This document shows, piece after piece, positions 8,555-18,836 of a stretch of DNA of 64,000 bases. The notes beneath the pieces were generated by a model, which saw nothing but the letters and a program-made list of their open reading frames with translations, made no database searches and was not told where the DNA came from. How positions within the stretch are numbered: position 1 is the first letter of the stretch; each line of letters opens with the position of its first letter. Source of the DNA: Cycloclasticus pugetii PS-1 (GTDB lineage Bacteria > Pseudomonadota > Gammaproteobacteria > Methylococcales > Cycloclasticaceae); contig NZ_ARVU01000001.1 in the NCBI RefSeq assembly GCF_000384415.1, positions 1,798,001 through 1,862,000 on the forward strand, given 5' to 3'. The position numbers were made by a program, and so were the translations under genes.

Positions 8555-10138
8555 TTGTATTTACGCATACAAAAAAGACTCAAAAAATTTCTTGATCACC
8601 AGCAAGGTGACGCACTTTGTGACGGATTAAAAGGTATTGAAAAAGAAAGTTTGCGCGTAACCCCTGAAGGGAACATAGCTCAAAGCCCACATCCTACTGG
8701 CCTTGGATCTGCCTTAACAAACCCTTACATCACCACTGATTATTCAGAGGCATTGCTCGAATTTATCACCCCACCTTTTAGCAAGACGGCCGATACCTTA
8801 AACTTTATGGAGGCCGTACATTCCTATACTTACCAACACCTTGGTAATGAAATGTTATGGGGTACCAGCATGCCATGTATTGTTGATGGAGACATGAGTA
8901 TTCCTATTGCCAATTATGGCTCATCCAATATTGGTCAAATGAAACATATTTATCGAATTGGCTTATGGCACCGTTATGGCCGAAGCATGCAAGCCATCGC
9001 AGGCATACACTTTAACTACTCTCTGCCAGAGAAGTTTTGGCCCATTTACCAATCTTTAGAGCAAGACACGCGGCCTAGGCAAGATTTCATTTCACAGTCA
9101 TATATGGATATGGCACGAAACCTACACCGATACGGCTGGTTAATTTTATACCTATTCGGCGCGTCACCTGCTATTTGTAAATCGTTCGTTAAGGGTCAAG
9201 AACACGACGATTTCGAAGAGTTTGATGCCGGCACACTGTACAAACCTTATTGCACCTCTCTTAGAATGAGCGATATTGGCTATAAAAATGACAGTCAATC
9301 GAACATCAACATTTCATACAACAGCCTTGACAAGTATGTCGCTCGACTAATAGCTGCTACGCAAACGCCTTTTGCTGAATACGAGGCCTTTGGCGTTAAA
9401 GATGCTAATGGACAATACCAGCAACTTAATACCAATATTTTGCAAATTGAGAATGAGTACTACAGCAACGTTCGCCCTAAACAAATTACTCGCTCAGGGG
9501 AAAGCCCTAGTCAAGCGTTAAAAAAGCGCGGTATACGTTATGTTGAACTTCGTTCAGTGGACTTAAACCCATTTGACCCTGCCGGTATTAATGAACAACA
9601 GTTACACTTTTTAGAAGCCTTTATGATCTTTTGCTTATTGGCTGACAGCCCTTCCCTTTCATCAGAGGATAAAGCTTGCGTAGATAAAAACTTAACCTTA
9701 GTCGCCTCTGCTGGTCGACAGCCAGGGTTAAAGTTACGCCGTAATGGTGACAGCATCAGCTTAAAAGATTGGGGATTAGAAATTTGCCAAGAAATGACTC
9801 TGCTTTGTGAGACGCTTGATGCCGATGATAAAACCAAACCATACAGCAATTCACTCGCCGCACAGATCGCTAAATTGAATGATGTGGAACTTACCCCTTC
9901 TGCAAAAATACTCAAGGCCATGAAAGAGCAAAAACTTCCATTTTTCAAATTTGCAATGAAACAGGTCAAGAAACATCATACCTTCTTCAATCAGCACAGC
10001 ATCAACAATGAGCAACAGCAGTGTTTTGAAAAAGCAAGGCAACAGTCTATCGACGAACAACGAGAGATAGAAAGCAGTGATACAGTCGAATTTGATGAGT
10101 TTTTAGAACGCTATTTAGCGCAAACTAAAAATGTTTAG
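8555..10138 (+). CDS. gshA: glutamate-cysteine ligase
   Basis: First step of glutathione synthesis: ATP-dependent joining of glutamate and cysteine in the cytoplasm. 527 residues, close to the E. coli type-1 enzyme (about 518). Family-typical segments are GIEKESLRVTPEG near residue 30, TTDYSEALLEFITP, and KKRGIRYVELRSVDLNPFDP in the middle. The start is TTG at 8555, set by AGGTAGGTG just upstream; no ATG fits better. It opens a small set of sulfur-related genes (APS reductase, CysB, TauE/SafE). Confidence 0.95.
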   Translation: MYLRIQKRLKKFLDHQQGDALCDGLKGIEKESLRVTPEGNIAQSPHPTGLGSALTNPYITTDYSEALLEFITPPFSKTADTLNFMEAVHSYTYQHLGNEMLWGTSMPCIVDGDMSIPIANYGSSNIGQMKHIYRIGLWHRYGRSMQAIAGIHFNYSLPEKFWPIYQSLEQDTRPRQDFISQSYMDMARNLHRYGWLILYLFGASPAICKSFVKGQEHDDFEEFDAGTLYKPYCTSLRMSDIGYKNDSQSNINISYNSLDKYVARLIAATQTPFAEYEAFGVKDANGQYQQLNTNILQIENEYYSNVRPKQITRSGESPSQALKKRGIRYVELRSVDLNPFDPAGINEQQLHFLEAFMIFCLLADSPSLSSEDKACVDKNLTLVASAGRQPGLKLRRNGDSISLKDWGLEICQEMTLLCETLDADDKTKPYSNSLAAQIAKLNDVELTPSAKILKAMKEQKLPFFKFAMKQVKKHHTFFNQHSINNEQQQCFEKARQQSIDEQREIESSDTVEFDEFLERYLAQTKNV

Positions 10139-10250
10139 TTATTTTATCTAATATCAACACACCATTACTTCTATTCATATCTCATTTTAGAATTTTTGAA
10201 ATAGATGATTCTTGCTACACTGACAGCTAGCCATTTACTAGAGCCTTAAT

Positions 10251-10967
10251 ATGAACATCCAAACACTCCAAAGCCAACTGGACAATAAGCAACCACGAGA
10301 CATTCTTAAAACCATTTACTCGCAGCTAGATGACCTCGCTATTTCATTCAGTGGTGCCGAAGATGTAATATTGATTGATATGGCATGCAAACTTGGATTA
10401 AAACCAAATGTCTTCACCTTAGATACCGGACGACTTCACCCTGAGACATACCAGTTCATCCAAACAGTGATGGACCATTATAAAATTAAAATTACCGTTT
10501 TATCCCCCAACCAAGATGCTTTACAAGCTTTAACCCACGAAAAAGGCTTATACAGCTTTTACCAAGATGGCCATAAAGAATGTTGCGGCATTAGGAAAGT
10601 TCAGCCATTAAAGCAGCATTTAACGGCTTATTCTGGCTGGATAACAGGCCAACGACGTGACCAAAGTAAAGCCACTCGTGATAGCCTTAATATTGCTGAA
10701 ATTGACACTGCTTTTAGCGGCAAAAACACGGAACTGCTAAAGTTTAACCCCTTGTGTCATTGGACTTCAGAACAGGTCTGGTCGTATATACGTGCTCTGG
10801 AAGTCCCGTTTAACCCGTTACATAACCAAGGGTTTATTAGTATTGGTTGTGAACCTTGTACAAGGGCCACCTTACCGCACCAAGATCCTAGGGAGGGGCG
10901 ATGGTGGTGGGAAGCTGCAGAGAGTAAAGAATGCGGATTACACTCAAGTTTAAGCAAACCTCGCTAG
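10251..10967 (+). CDS. cysH: adenylyl-sulfate (APS) reductase, [4Fe-4S], thioredoxin-dependent
   Basis: Reduces activated sulfate to sulfite in assimilatory sulfur metabolism. 238 residues. A PP-loop-like SFSGAED (32-38) binds the nucleotide. The pairs Cys111-Cys112 (ECCGIRK) and Cys200/Cys203 (GCEPCTR) are the four iron-sulfur ligands that mark the APS-using enzyme rather than the cluster-free PAPS reductase of E. coli. Cys228 in the C-terminal ECGLH is the catalytic cysteine. It is followed 14 nt later by the convergent cysB gene, its probable regulator. Confidence 0.93.
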   Translation: MNIQTLQSQLDNKQPRDILKTIYSQLDDLAISFSGAEDVILIDMACKLGLKPNVFTLDTGRLHPETYQFIQTVMDHYKIKITVLSPNQDALQALTHEKGLYSFYQDGHKECCGIRKVQPLKQHLTAYSGWITGQRRDQSKATRDSLNIAEIDTAFSGKNTELLKFNPLCHWTSEQVWSYIRALEVPFNPLHNQGFISIGCEPCTRATLPHQDPREGRWWWEAAESKECGLHSSLSKPR

Positions 10968-10981
10968 AAAGTTATTGCCCC

Positions 10982-11956
10982 TTAGAAATGAGGCAAGCTT
11001 ACACCCTCAAATAGCTTATCAATAGCCGATTGCTCCTTAAGTTCCATCGCTTGATTGATAACTGCTTGTGTTAGATGCGGCGCAAATAAATGAATAAACT
11101 CATACATATAGCCACGTAAGAAGGTATCTTTACGGATACCTATTTTAGTGATGCTGGTGCCAAAAAGATGTCCAGCATCTAATGCCACCAGATCATTATC
11201 TACTTGTTCGTCATAGGCCATCCGCGCAACAATCCCTACCCCAAGTCCAAGCCTGACATATGTCTTAATGACATCCGCATCTACCGCTGTTAAAGCAATA
11301 TCTGGACTTAAACCTTGTGCTTTAAATGCATCATCTAATTTAGATCGCCCAGTAAAGCCAAACACATAAGTTATCAGCGGGTGTAGCGCAACATCAATAA
11401 GGCTTAGCCGATCAATTTTAGTTAACGCATGGCCCTTCGGAACCAATATGCACCGTTCCCAAGAATAACAAGGCATCATGACCAAGTTATCAAATAACTC
11501 TAAAGCCTCCGTTGCAATGGCAAGATCCACTTTCCCTTGCGATACCATTTCAGAAATTTGTACCGGCGTACCTTGTTGAATATCTAAGCTAACATCTGGC
11601 ATTTCTTGCATAAATGTTTTGATGATAGACGGTAAAGCATAACGTGCTTGAGTATGTGTTGTTGCAATCGATAGCAAGCCCTTTGTTTGATTTTTATATT
11701 CTTTAGCAATATTTTTGATATTCTCTGCCTTCATTAACATTTCGCCCGCTATGCTAATAATTTTTTTTCCGGCCGGCGTCATGTCAGTTAAATGCTTGCC
11801 ATTACGAGTGAAAATGGGAATACCTAACTCATCTTCTAAAATACGAATTTGTTTACTTATACCCGGTTGCGAGGTATAAATTGTTTCAGCTGTCGCTGAC
11901 ACATTAAGATTGTTTTTTGAAACTTCCCAGATATAACGGAGTTGTTGTAACTTCAT
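10982..11956 (-). CDS. cysB: LysR-type regulator CysB
   Basis: Transcriptional activator of sulfate assimilation genes. 324 residues, the same length as E. coli CysB. It has the N-terminal winged helix (about 1-60: MKLQQLRYIWEVSKN, then TSQPGISKQIR) and the C-terminal effector domain that senses N-acetylserine-type inducers. The gene converges on cysH and diverges from the TauE/SafE permease across a 103-bp AT-rich gap, a usual arrangement for a regulator and its target. Regulation of cysH and the permease is inferred. Confidence 0.94.
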   Translation of the reverse strand: MKLQQLRYIWEVSKNNLNVSATAETIYTSQPGISKQIRILEDELGIPIFTRNGKHLTDMTPAGKKIISIAGEMLMKAENIKNIAKEYKNQTKGLLSIATTHTQARYALPSIIKTFMQEMPDVSLDIQQGTPVQISEMVSQGKVDLAIATEALELFDNLVMMPCYSWERCILVPKGHALTKIDRLSLIDVALHPLITYVFGFTGRSKLDDAFKAQGLSPDIALTAVDADVIKTYVRLGLGVGIVARMAYDEQVDNDLVALDAGHLFGTSITKIGIRKDTFLRGYMYEFIHLFAPHLTQAVINQAMELKEQSAIDKLFEGVSLPHF

Positions 11957-12059
11957 AGATTAATATTCTTTTGTTATAAATATAGAAATATATATTCCTT
12001 TTTATTATAAGAGAATTGATTTATATTACAAGGTTATATTAATAGCTCGGTTTCTCCCA

Positions 12060-12821
12060 TTGGATTACTTATATATATTAGCAGGCGCAGCTGTAGGCTT
12101 CGTAATTGGCCTAACGGGTGTAGGTGGTGGTTCTTTGATGACGCCTCTACTTGTTCTTGGCTTCAACGTTCAACCAGCGATTGCTGTTGGCACAGATCTT
12201 TTATACGCAGCCATTACAAAAGCAAGCGGCGTTTGGTCACATCAAAAACTTAAAAATATTGACTGGATGATTGTAAAAAATCTATGCCTAGGTAGCATCC
12301 CAGGCTCAATATCTTGCATATACATCATCCAATACTTTAATTTATCAGCAGAAGCATTTGAAAGCATTATATCGATTAGTCTAGGCATCATGCTAATCTT
12401 GACCTCAGCAGTTATAGTTTTTAAAGACAATATAGCAAGGCACTTCAAAAAACCTGCTGACTACACGCCAAGCCCATTTATTATTATCTGCTTAGGCCTT
12501 GTGCTAGGCATACTGGTCACCTTATCGTCAGTTGGGGCAGGTGCTATTGGTGGTGCGCTTTTATTACTCCTCTACCCTCGTTTAAGAACCAGAACCATAG
12601 TAGGCACCGACATAGCACATGCCGTACCGCTAACTGCAGTAGCAGGCCTAGGACATTTTCAATTAGGGCATATAGATTTCCAATTATTAATCAGTTTGAT
12701 CATTGGCTCATTGCCAGCAATCTATCTAGGCACTATGGTCGGTGAAAAACTGCCTGAGAAAACATTAAAATATATCGTCGCAACCATTTTATTACTAATT
12801 GGCATTAAGTTTGCGATTTAA
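12060..12821 (+). CDS. TauE/SafE family sulfite exporter-like membrane protein
   Basis: Inner-membrane permease, 253 residues, with roughly eight hydrophobic helices and the two glycine-rich repeats of the family (LTGVGGGSLMTPLLV near residue 18 and LSSVGAGAIGGALL near 158). Members move sulfite, sulfoacetate or other organosulfur anions. Here the divergent cysB suggests a sulfur oxyanion (sulfite efflux or sulfate/thiosulfate uptake), but the substrate cannot be read from sequence. The start is TTG at 12060 with a poor ribosome-binding site; I see no better in-frame ATG or GTG upstream. Confidence 0.8.
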   Translation: MDYLYILAGAAVGFVIGLTGVGGGSLMTPLLVLGFNVQPAIAVGTDLLYAAITKASGVWSHQKLKNIDWMIVKNLCLGSIPGSISCIYIIQYFNLSAEAFESIISISLGIMLILTSAVIVFKDNIARHFKKPADYTPSPFIIICLGLVLGILVTLSSVGAGAIGGALLLLLYPRLRTRTIVGTDIAHAVPLTAVAGLGHFQLGHIDFQLLISLIIGSLPAIYLGTMVGEKLPEKTLKYIVATILLLIGIKFAI

Positions 12822-12843
12822 CACGGCAATTAAATCACAGTAC

Positions 12844-12879
12844 ATTCAATTTTATGTGAGCTAGATTCTCAAATTGAAT
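12844..12879 (+). promoter_or_regulatory. inverted repeat and -10 element upstream of fdxA
   Basis: ATTCAATTT at 12844-12852 and AAATTGAAT at 12871-12879 are perfect 9-bp inverted arms separated by 18 nt. The right arm runs into a consensus -10 TATAAT at 12879-12884; the -35 region is poor. This may be an operator for an activator-dependent fdxA promoter, or chance in AT-rich DNA. Confidence 0.4.
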
Positions 12880-12916
12880 ATAATAACAACAGAAACAAAC
12901 CAACAAGGATTATAAA

Positions 12917-13240
12917 ATGACATTCGTAGTAACCGAATCATGTATCAAATGTAAATACACCGATTGTGTAGATGTATGCCCAGTAGATTGCTTTCATGAA
13001 GGGCCAAACTTCCTAGTCATCGACCCAGATGAGTGTATTGATTGCACACTATGCGAACCTGAGTGCCCTGTAGAAGCCATTTATTCAGAAGATGAATTAC
13101 CCGAAGGGCAAGAAGAATTTATTCAAATTAACGCCGACCTATCCCAAACTTGGCCTGTTATCACTGATGTAAAAGATGCACCTGAAGATGCTGATGAATG
13201 GGCAAACAAAGAAAACAAATTAGACTATTTAGAAAGATAA
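12917..13240 (+). CDS. fdxA: 7Fe ferredoxin (3Fe-4S/4Fe-4S)
   Basis: Small cytoplasmic electron carrier. 107 residues, matching the Azotobacter ferredoxin I / FdxA family in length. Nine cysteines lie at the expected positions: C9, C12, C17, C21 and C25 in the first half, then C40, C43, C46 and C50 ([12 protein letters not shown]). An AAGGA ribosome-binding site precedes the ATG. The gene is monocistronic, between its own TATAAT at 12879 and the palindromic terminator at 13251. The electron partner is unknown. Confidence 0.95.
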   Translation: MTFVVTESCIKCKYTDCVDVCPVDCFHEGPNFLVIDPDECIDCTLCEPECPVEAIYSEDELPEGQEEFIQINADLSQTWPVITDVKDAPEDADEWANKENKLDYLER

Positions 13241-13250
13241 ATAAAATAGT

Positions 13251-13293
13251 TAAGCATAAAAAAACCGGGCTAAGCCCGGTTTTTTTATGCTTA
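13251..13293. terminator. bidirectional intrinsic terminator, fdxA / rplQ
   Basis: A perfect inverted repeat: 20-bp arms at 13251-13270 and 13274-13293 around a 3-nt TAA spacer, with core CCGGGC/GCCCGG flanked by A7 on one side and T7 on the other. It lies 10 nt after the fdxA stop and 9 nt after the rplQ stop, so it can end both convergent transcripts. Confidence 0.93.
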
Positions 13294-13302
13294 TCAAGCA
13301 GA

Positions 13303-13695
13303 TCAAGATTCGATAATTTCTTCCGAACCAGATTCCACATCACGATCGACTAATTCAACATACGCCATAGGCGCAGCATCACCAGGTCTGAATCCACATT
13401 TAAGAATTCGTAGATAACCACCAGGGCGATCTTTATAACGAGGAGCTAGATCATTAAACAGTTTCGTAACACTGTCTCTATCTCTTAACCGTGCAAAAAC
13501 TAAACGTCTTTTAGCAACGGTATCTTCCTTAGATGATGTAATAAGAGGTTCAATGAAACGACGAAGCTCTTTGGCTTTAGGTAATGTTGTACGAATAACC
13601 TCATGACCGATGAGAGAGTTAGCCATATTTTTAAACATTGCTTTACGGTGGCTGCTATTACGATTAAGTTGCCTACCTGATTTACGATGACGCAT
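13303..13695 (-). CDS. rplQ: 50S ribosomal protein L17
   Basis: Large-subunit protein near the peptide exit tunnel. 130 residues, opening with [20 protein letters not shown], the hallmark of L17. It is the last gene of the 32-gene ribosomal array; it follows rpoA by 15 nt and is followed directly by the palindromic terminator at 13293-13251. Confidence 0.97.
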   Translation of the reverse strand: MRHRKSGRQLNRNSSHRKAMFKNMANSLIGHEVIRTTLPKAKELRRFIEPLITSSKEDTVAKRRLVFARLRDRDSVTKLFNDLAPRYKDRPGGYLRILKCGFRPGDAAPMAYVELVDRDVESGSEEIIES

Positions 13696-13710
13696 AGTTA
13701 AATCCTTAAA

Positions 13711-14715
13711 TTAAATTGAACCTACAGCTCTATCACTAGTAATTAAACTAGATGGTGGCCAGTTTTCAAGACGAATACCTAAAGACATGCCCTTTGAAGC
13801 AAGAACATCCTTAATTTCTGTTAATGATTTTTTACCAAGATTTGGTGCTTTTAATAATTCAACTTCAGTACGTTGAATTAAGTCACCAATGTAGAAAATT
13901 TGTTCAGCTTTCAAACAATTTGCTGATCGAACCGTCAGTTCTAGATCGTCAACAGGACGTAATAGAATAGGATCGAACTCAGGTTCTTTAGGTTCCTCAG
14001 GAACTTCTACAATGTCTTTAAGGTCAACAAAAACAGCAATATGATGATGTAGAATCGTTGCAGCCGCTCTAATCGTTTCTTCAGGATCAGTCGTACCGTT
14101 TGTTTCAAGCTCAATAATTAGCTTATCAAGGTTAGTACGTTGCTCAACACGAGCTGTATCTACATTATAAGAGATGCGCTTAATAGGGCTAAAAGAAGCA
14201 TCTAATAAAAGTGTACCAATCGGTAAATCTTCATCATCTTGTTTACGTGAAGCGGCTGTCTGATAACCTGAACCCCGTTCAACTTTAATTGACATGGAAA
14301 GCTTACCATTGGCAGTTAAATTGGCGATAACAAGTTCTGGATTCGCTATTTCAACATCATGATCAATTTGAATGTCAGCAGCAGTAACTTGACCTTCTCC
14401 AGATTTTTCGATTGTCAAATAGGCTTCATCTTTTGCATTTAGATTAACCGCAAGATTTTTAAGATTCAACATGATATCAATAACATCTTCTTGGACGCCA
14501 TCGATTGTTGTGTACTCGTGTAAAACACCTTCAATTTTAATTTCGGTCACTGCGCAACCTGAAATTGAAGATAAAAGAACACGTCTTAAGGCATTACCTA
14601 AAGTGTGACCATATCCACGTTCCATTGGTTCTATGGTTACTTTAGAACATGTAGGAGATATAGATTGAACTCCTGTAACCTTAGGCTGTAAAAAACCTGA
14701 AAGTAAATTTTGCAT
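13711..14715 (-). CDS. rpoA: RNA polymerase subunit alpha
   Basis: Dimerises to nucleate RNA polymerase assembly; the C-terminal domain contacts UP elements and activators. 334 residues (E. coli 329). The N-terminal domain has [19 protein letters not shown], and the alphaCTD at about 250-325 includes [13 protein letters not shown] and [16 protein letters not shown]. Gene order rpsM-rpsK-rpsD-rpoA-rplQ is the classic alpha operon, though here it continues from upstream genes without a clear break. Confidence 0.98.
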   Translation of the reverse strand: MQNLLSGFLQPKVTGVQSISPTCSKVTIEPMERGYGHTLGNALRRVLLSSISGCAVTEIKIEGVLHEYTTIDGVQEDVIDIMLNLKNLAVNLNAKDEAYLTIEKSGEGQVTAADIQIDHDVEIANPELVIANLTANGKLSMSIKVERGSGYQTAASRKQDDEDLPIGTLLLDASFSPIKRISYNVDTARVEQRTNLDKLIIELETNGTTDPEETIRAAATILHHHIAVFVDLKDIVEVPEEPKEPEFDPILLRPVDDLELTVRSANCLKAEQIFYIGDLIQRTEVELLKAPNLGKKSLTEIKDVLASKGMSLGIRLENWPPSSLITSDRAVGSI

Positions 14716-14734
14716 TATATTTCCTCTTTAAAGA

Positions 14735-15361
14735 TTACTTAGAGTACAGCTCAACAACAAGATGTTCATTGATTTCTGCAGGTAAGTCAGAACGCTCAGG
14801 TTTGACTTTGAAAATACCTTGCATTTTTTTAATATCAAGCTCTATCCACTCAGGCACACCACGTTGCTCAACAAATTCAAGAGCAGATTTGATACGGTTT
14901 TGGTTCTTTGAGCTTTCCATTACTTCGATAACATCTTCAGATTTAACCTGAAACGAAGGAATATTCACACGAACACCATTAACAACAATTCCGTTATGTC
15001 TAACAAGCTGCCTTGCTTCAGAGCGTGAAGCAGCAAAGCCCATTCTGTAAACGACATTATCAAGACGGCATTCTAACAATTGCAATAAGTTTTCACCGGT
15101 AGAGCCTTTAATACGGGCTGCTTCAGCATAATAACCACGGAATTGTTTTTCAAGTACGCCATAAATACGACGTAGTTTTTGTTTTTCGCGAAGCTGTAAT
15201 GCATAGTCTGATAAACGAGTACGACGTTGCCCGTGTTGACCAGGAGGGTATGCTCTTTTTTCCATTGCACATTTAGCTGTGTAGCATTTTTCGCCTTTCA
15301 AGAAAAGCTTTTCGCCTTCACGACGACATAAACGACATTTTGAATCAGTATATTTAGCCAT
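14735..15361 (-). CDS. rpsD: 30S ribosomal protein S4
   Basis: Primary 16S rRNA binding protein and, in E. coli, translational repressor of the alpha operon. 208 residues (E. coli 206). It contains the S4 RNA-binding domain ([20 protein letters not shown], then [13 protein letters not shown]). The N-terminal C9RLC12 and later Cys26/Cys31 look like a retained zinc-type CxxC arrangement. It lies between rpsK (13 nt) and rpoA (19 nt). Confidence 0.97.
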   Translation of the reverse strand: MAKYTDSKCRLCRREGEKLFLKGEKCYTAKCAMEKRAYPPGQHGQRRTRLSDYALQLREKQKLRRIYGVLEKQFRGYYAEAARIKGSTGENLLQLLECRLDNVVYRMGFAASRSEARQLVRHNGIVVNGVRVNIPSFQVKSEDVIEVMESSKNQNRIKSALEFVEQRGVPEWIELDIKKMQGIFKVKPERSDLPAEINEHLVVELYSK

Positions 15362-15374
15362 AATAATTTCCTAG

Positions 15375-15761
15375 TTATACACGTCGTTTCTTTGGCGGAC
15401 GACAGCCATTATGTGGAATAGGTGTTACATCTTCAATAAAAGTAATATTAAAACCAATATTGTTTAATGCACGTACTGCAGATTCACGACCAGGACCTGG
15501 GCCTTTAATCTTAACTTCAAGATTTTTCATTCCAAAATCTTTCGCAACTTCACCGGCACGTTCAGCGGCAACTTGAGCTGCAAAAGGTGTACTTTTACGT
15601 GAACCTCTAAATCCAGACCCACCAGCAGTTGCCCAAGATAGTGCATTGCCTTTACGGTCTGTTATGGTAACGATCGTGTTATTAAATGTAGCATGTACAT
15701 GGACAATTCCATCAACTACATTTTTTTTAACTTTCTTCTTACTACGACTTGGTTTAGCCAT
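15375..15761 (-). CDS. rpsK: 30S ribosomal protein S11
   Basis: Platform protein of the small subunit, next to the mRNA exit. 128 residues. Recognised from [20 protein letters not shown], the [14 protein letters not shown] segment and the C-terminal [10 protein letters not shown]. Standard alpha-operon position between rpsM and rpsD. Confidence 0.98.
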   Translation of the reverse strand: MAKPSRSKKKVKKNVVDGIVHVHATFNNTIVTITDRKGNALSWATAGGSGFRGSRKSTPFAAQVAAERAGEVAKDFGMKNLEVKIKGPGPGRESAVRALNNIGFNITFIEDVTPIPHNGCRPPKKRRV

Positions 15762-15786
15762 ACTTCAAATATCCTTTAATTGAATC

Positions 15787-16143
15787 TTACTTTCTAATTG
15801 GTTTCCGAGGGCCCTTGCGGGTTCTAGCGTTTGTTTTAGTACGCTGGCCTCGAACAGGTAAACTTCTACGATGACGGATTCCACGGAAGCAACCCAAATC
15901 TAGTAAGCGTTTAATATTCATAGAAACTTCACGACGTAAATCGCCTTCTATTAAATATTTTCCGACTTCTTCACGTATCAGTTCTAATTGATCTTCAGAT
16001 AGTTCGCGAACTTTAGTTGTTGTATCAATTCCAGCTGCAGCACAAATAGCTTTTGATCTAGTAAGACCAACGCCATATATAGATGTCAGTGAAATAACAA
16101 TGTGCTTATTATCAGGTATATTAATACCAGCGATACGTGCCAT
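15787..16143 (-). CDS. rpsM: 30S ribosomal protein S13
   Basis: Head protein of the small subunit that contacts the P-site tRNA and bridges to the 50S. 118 residues: [20 protein letters not shown] at the start, a helix-two-turn-helix around [12 protein letters not shown], and a basic tail [15 protein letters not shown]. The 76-nt gap upstream (16144-16219) is the largest in the whole array and the likely place for any S4-responsive leader; a short GCC/GGC hairpin is visible at about 16161-16179, but no clear pseudoknot. Confidence 0.98.
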   Translation of the reverse strand: MARIAGINIPDNKHIVISLTSIYGVGLTRSKAICAAAGIDTTTKVRELSEDQLELIREEVGKYLIEGDLRREVSMNIKRLLDLGCFRGIRHRRSLPVRGQRTKTNARTRKGPRKPIRK

Positions 16144-16219
16144 TAATTCTCTCCGTTATTTTGGCCAGTAGAAAACCGGCAATTTTAATCTTTATTTCGA
16201 ATAACTACAAGCTTAAATA

Positions 16220-16333
16220 TTAGCCTTGACGTTGCTTATGTCGCCCATCTTTGCAGATAATGCGTATTACTCTATTACGACGAACAACTTTACAATTGCG
16301 ACAAATTTTCTTAACTGATGCTCTTACTTTCAT
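16220..16333 (-). CDS. rpmJ: 50S ribosomal protein L36
   Basis: 37-residue large-subunit protein, read directly from the sequence: [17 protein letters not shown] followed by [20 protein letters not shown]. Cys11, Cys14, Cys27 and His32 form the zinc-binding (C+) set. It lies between secY (23 nt upstream) and rpsM, its usual place at the end of the spc operon. The ATG is at 16333 and the TAA ends at 16220. Confidence 0.97.
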   Translation of the reverse strand: MKVRASVKKICRNCKVVRRNRVIRIICKDGRHKQRQG

Positions 16334-16356
16334 AATTTACTCCTACTAACCTTAAC

Positions 16357-17691
16357 TTATTTGTTTTTAAGGTTCGCTTTTTTCATTAAACCTTCATATT
16401 GCTGTGACATAAGATGACTTTGCATTTGCGCAATGAAATCCATGACAACAACAACGATAATTAACAATGATGTTCCACCAAAATAAAACGGCACATTCCA
16501 ATAAACAATCAAAAACTCAGGTAACAAACAAACAGCCGTAATATACATAGCACCAAGCAACGTTAATTTTGTAATAACCGCATCTATATATTTAGTTGTT
16601 TGCTCACCAGGTCGGATACCAGGAATAAAAGCACCTGATTTTTTAAGGTTATCCGACGTATCTCTTGAATTAAATACTAATGCAGTATAGAAAAAACAAA
16701 AGAATATAATCGCTGCTGCATAAAGCAACACATAAATTGGCTGCCCAGGAGATAACATACTAGATACATCTTGCAACCAACCCATTCCTTCACTGTTACC
16801 AAACCAACCTGCAATAGTTGAAGGAAATAAAATTATACTTGAAGCGAAAATGGGTGGGATCACACCTGCCATATTAAGCTTCAACGGTAAAAAACTAGAC
16901 TGACCCGCCATCATTTTATTACCTTGCTGACGTTTAGCGTAATTTATAGTGATTCTTCGCTGAGCACGCTCAACAAAAATCACAAATGCCGTCACAGCAA
17001 CAGCTATAAAGAACAGCATAATAACCATAAATGCGTTCATTTCGCCTGTTCTAACTAATTCGAGTGTACCACCAATAGCACTCGGTAATCCTGCAACAAT
17101 ACCACCAAAAATGATAATTGATATACCGTTACCAATTCCACGTTCAGTAACTTGTTCCCCTAACCACATAAGAAACATCGTCCCACTGACAAGTGTAACT
17201 ACTGCAGTAAACATAAAAGCAAAACCTGGATTAAATACCACCGGTAAGCCGCCAGCAGATTGCCCTTGAATTGCTGTAGCAACACCAAACGCTTGAAACG
17301 TTGCAAGTACTACCGTGAAATAACGTGTATATTGAGTTATTTTACGTTTTCCAGATTCACCTTCTTTTTTAAGTTGCTCAAATTTTGGAACAACAGACGT
17401 CATTAACTGGATAATAATAGACGCAGAAATATACGGCATTATTCCAAGCGCAAAAATACTCAGTCTTTTGAGCGCACCACCTGAGAACATGTTAAACATA
17501 TCAAGAATAGTTCCAGCTTGTTGCTCGAACATTAATGATAGTGCCTTAGGGTCAATTCCAGGAACTGGCACATGCGCACCAATACGAAACACGAACAAAG
17601 CACCAAGAACGAAAAACAATCGTTTTCGTAGTTCAGGTAGTTTGCTTAACCCGCCAGTTGCGCCTGAGGCTGATGAACCAAGTACAGACAT
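16357..17691 (-). CDS. secY: Sec translocon channel subunit SecY
   Basis: Ten-helix inner-membrane channel for protein export and membrane insertion. 444 residues (E. coli 443). Typical stretches are [11 protein letters not shown] after TM1, [20 protein letters not shown] (plug region), and the cytoplasmic loop [13 protein letters not shown]. It starts 3 nt after rplO, as in other spc operons. Its partner secE lies in the second operon at 42.5 kb. Confidence 0.98.
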   Translation of the reverse strand: MSVLGSSASGATGGLSKLPELRKRLFFVLGALFVFRIGAHVPVPGIDPKALSLMFEQQAGTILDMFNMFSGGALKRLSIFALGIMPYISASIIIQLMTSVVPKFEQLKKEGESGKRKITQYTRYFTVVLATFQAFGVATAIQGQSAGGLPVVFNPGFAFMFTAVVTLVSGTMFLMWLGEQVTERGIGNGISIIIFGGIVAGLPSAIGGTLELVRTGEMNAFMVIMLFFIAVAVTAFVIFVERAQRRITINYAKRQQGNKMMAGQSSFLPLKLNMAGVIPPIFASSIILFPSTIAGWFGNSEGMGWLQDVSSMLSPGQPIYVLLYAAAIIFFCFFYTALVFNSRDTSDNLKKSGAFIPGIRPGEQTTKYIDAVITKLTLLGAMYITAVCLLPEFLIVYWNVPFYFGGTSLLIIVVVVMDFIAQMQSHLMSQQYEGLMKKANLKNK

Positions 17692-17694
17692 TGA

Positions 17695-18126
17695 TTAAGC
17701 TAAACTGCCGCCAGCTGCTTCGATTGCCTTAACGGCACCAGCAGTTGCAGAAATTCCTTGTAATTTTACCGCTGAAGTCAATTCACCAGATGAAATAATT
17801 TTAACTTTTTTAGTAAAAACAGGAACAATATTAGCGGCGATCAATGATTCAATTGTAACAATCTCATCATTTAAGTTATTTAACTCATGCAACCTAACTT
17901 CTGCTGTTAATTTCTTTTTAGCAGAGGTAAATCCAATTTTAGGAAGCCTACGCTGTATTGGCATTTGACCACCTTCAAAACCGATTTTAGGCATTCCACC
18001 TGATCGTGATTTTTGACCTTTATGACCACGACCACAAGTTTTACCTGATCCAGAGCCGATACCACGGCCAACGCGTTTTGCAGGTTTTGTACTACCAGCA
18101 GCTGGTTTAATTGTATTTAGTAACAT
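17695..18126 (-). CDS. rplO: 50S ribosomal protein L15
   Basis: Late-assembling large-subunit protein, 143 residues. The basic glycine-rich N-terminus ([20 protein letters not shown], then QKSRSGG) and the [18 protein letters not shown] block identify it. It is 1 nt from rpmD and 3 nt from secY, suggesting coupled translation. Confidence 0.97.
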   Translation of the reverse strand: MLLNTIKPAAGSTKPAKRVGRGIGSGSGKTCGRGHKGQKSRSGGMPKIGFEGGQMPIQRRLPKIGFTSAKKKLTAEVRLHELNNLNDEIVTIESLIAANIVPVFTKKVKIISSGELTSAVKLQGISATAGAVKAIEAAGGSLA

Positions 18127-18127
18127 T

Positions 18128-18313
18128 TTAAATCTCTTCTACGTTAAGCATGTAATGAATTTTATTGATCATGCCTCGATTTTCAGGTGTATCAATAACT
18201 TCAACTGATTGATTGATTTTGCGTAAGCCTAAACCAGCAACACATGCTTTATGTGATGCTAATCGACCATTCTTACTACGAATCATTGTTACTTTGATTT
18301 TCTTTTCACTCAT
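18128..18313 (-). CDS. rpmD: 50S ribosomal protein L30
   Basis: 61-residue large-subunit protein. [20 protein letters not shown] and [20 protein letters not shown] are the L30 signature. Located between rpsE and rplO as in the standard spc operon. Confidence 0.96.
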   Translation of the reverse strand: MSEKKIKVTMIRSKNGRLASHKACVAGLGLRKINQSVEVIDTPENRGMINKIHYMLNVEEI

Positions 18314-18318
18314 TATTA

Positions 18319-18828
18319 TTACCCGATGATATCAGCGACTGATTTTCCACGTTTCATAGCAACTTGTTCAGCATTCGTCATATCAGACAAACCTTTAATA
18401 GTTGCTCTAACAACGTTAGCAGGATTGTTACTTCCAACACATTTTGCAAGCACATCATGCACACCAACAACTTCAAATACAGCACGCATTGCGCCACCAG
18501 CAATAATACCAGTACCATCAGAAGCAGGTTTCATAAAGACTTCTGCAGCGCCATATTTAGCAGTAATTGGATATTGCAATGTATGCTCACTTAAATTAAC
18601 TGTAACCATATTTTTGCGTGCTTGTTCCATCGCCTTTTGTATAGCTACAGGAACCTCACGTGCTTTGCTAATACCAAAACCAACACGACCGTTACCGTCA
18701 CCTACAACAGCAAGTGCAGAGAACCTAAATTGACGTCCACCTTTAACTACTTTAGAAATTCTTCTAACGGTAATTAATTTTTCTTGTAAATCGTCTTGTT
18801 GATTATTTTGTCCAGGTTGTGATGCCAT
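18319..18828 (-). CDS. rpsE: 30S ribosomal protein S5
   Basis: Small-subunit protein at the mRNA entry, important for decoding accuracy. 169 residues. A double-stranded RNA-binding-like N-terminal domain has the loop [20 protein letters not shown] and then [10 protein letters not shown]. The C-terminal half has [19 protein letters not shown]. It follows rplR by 8 nt. Confidence 0.98.
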   Translation of the reverse strand: MASQPGQNNQQDDLQEKLITVRRISKVVKGGRQFRFSALAVVGDGNGRVGFGISKAREVPVAIQKAMEQARKNMVTVNLSEHTLQYPITAKYGAAEVFMKPASDGTGIIAGGAMRAVFEVVGVHDVLAKCVGSNNPANVVRATIKGLSDMTNAEQVAMKRGKSVADIIG

Positions 18829-18836
18829 AATTGCCT

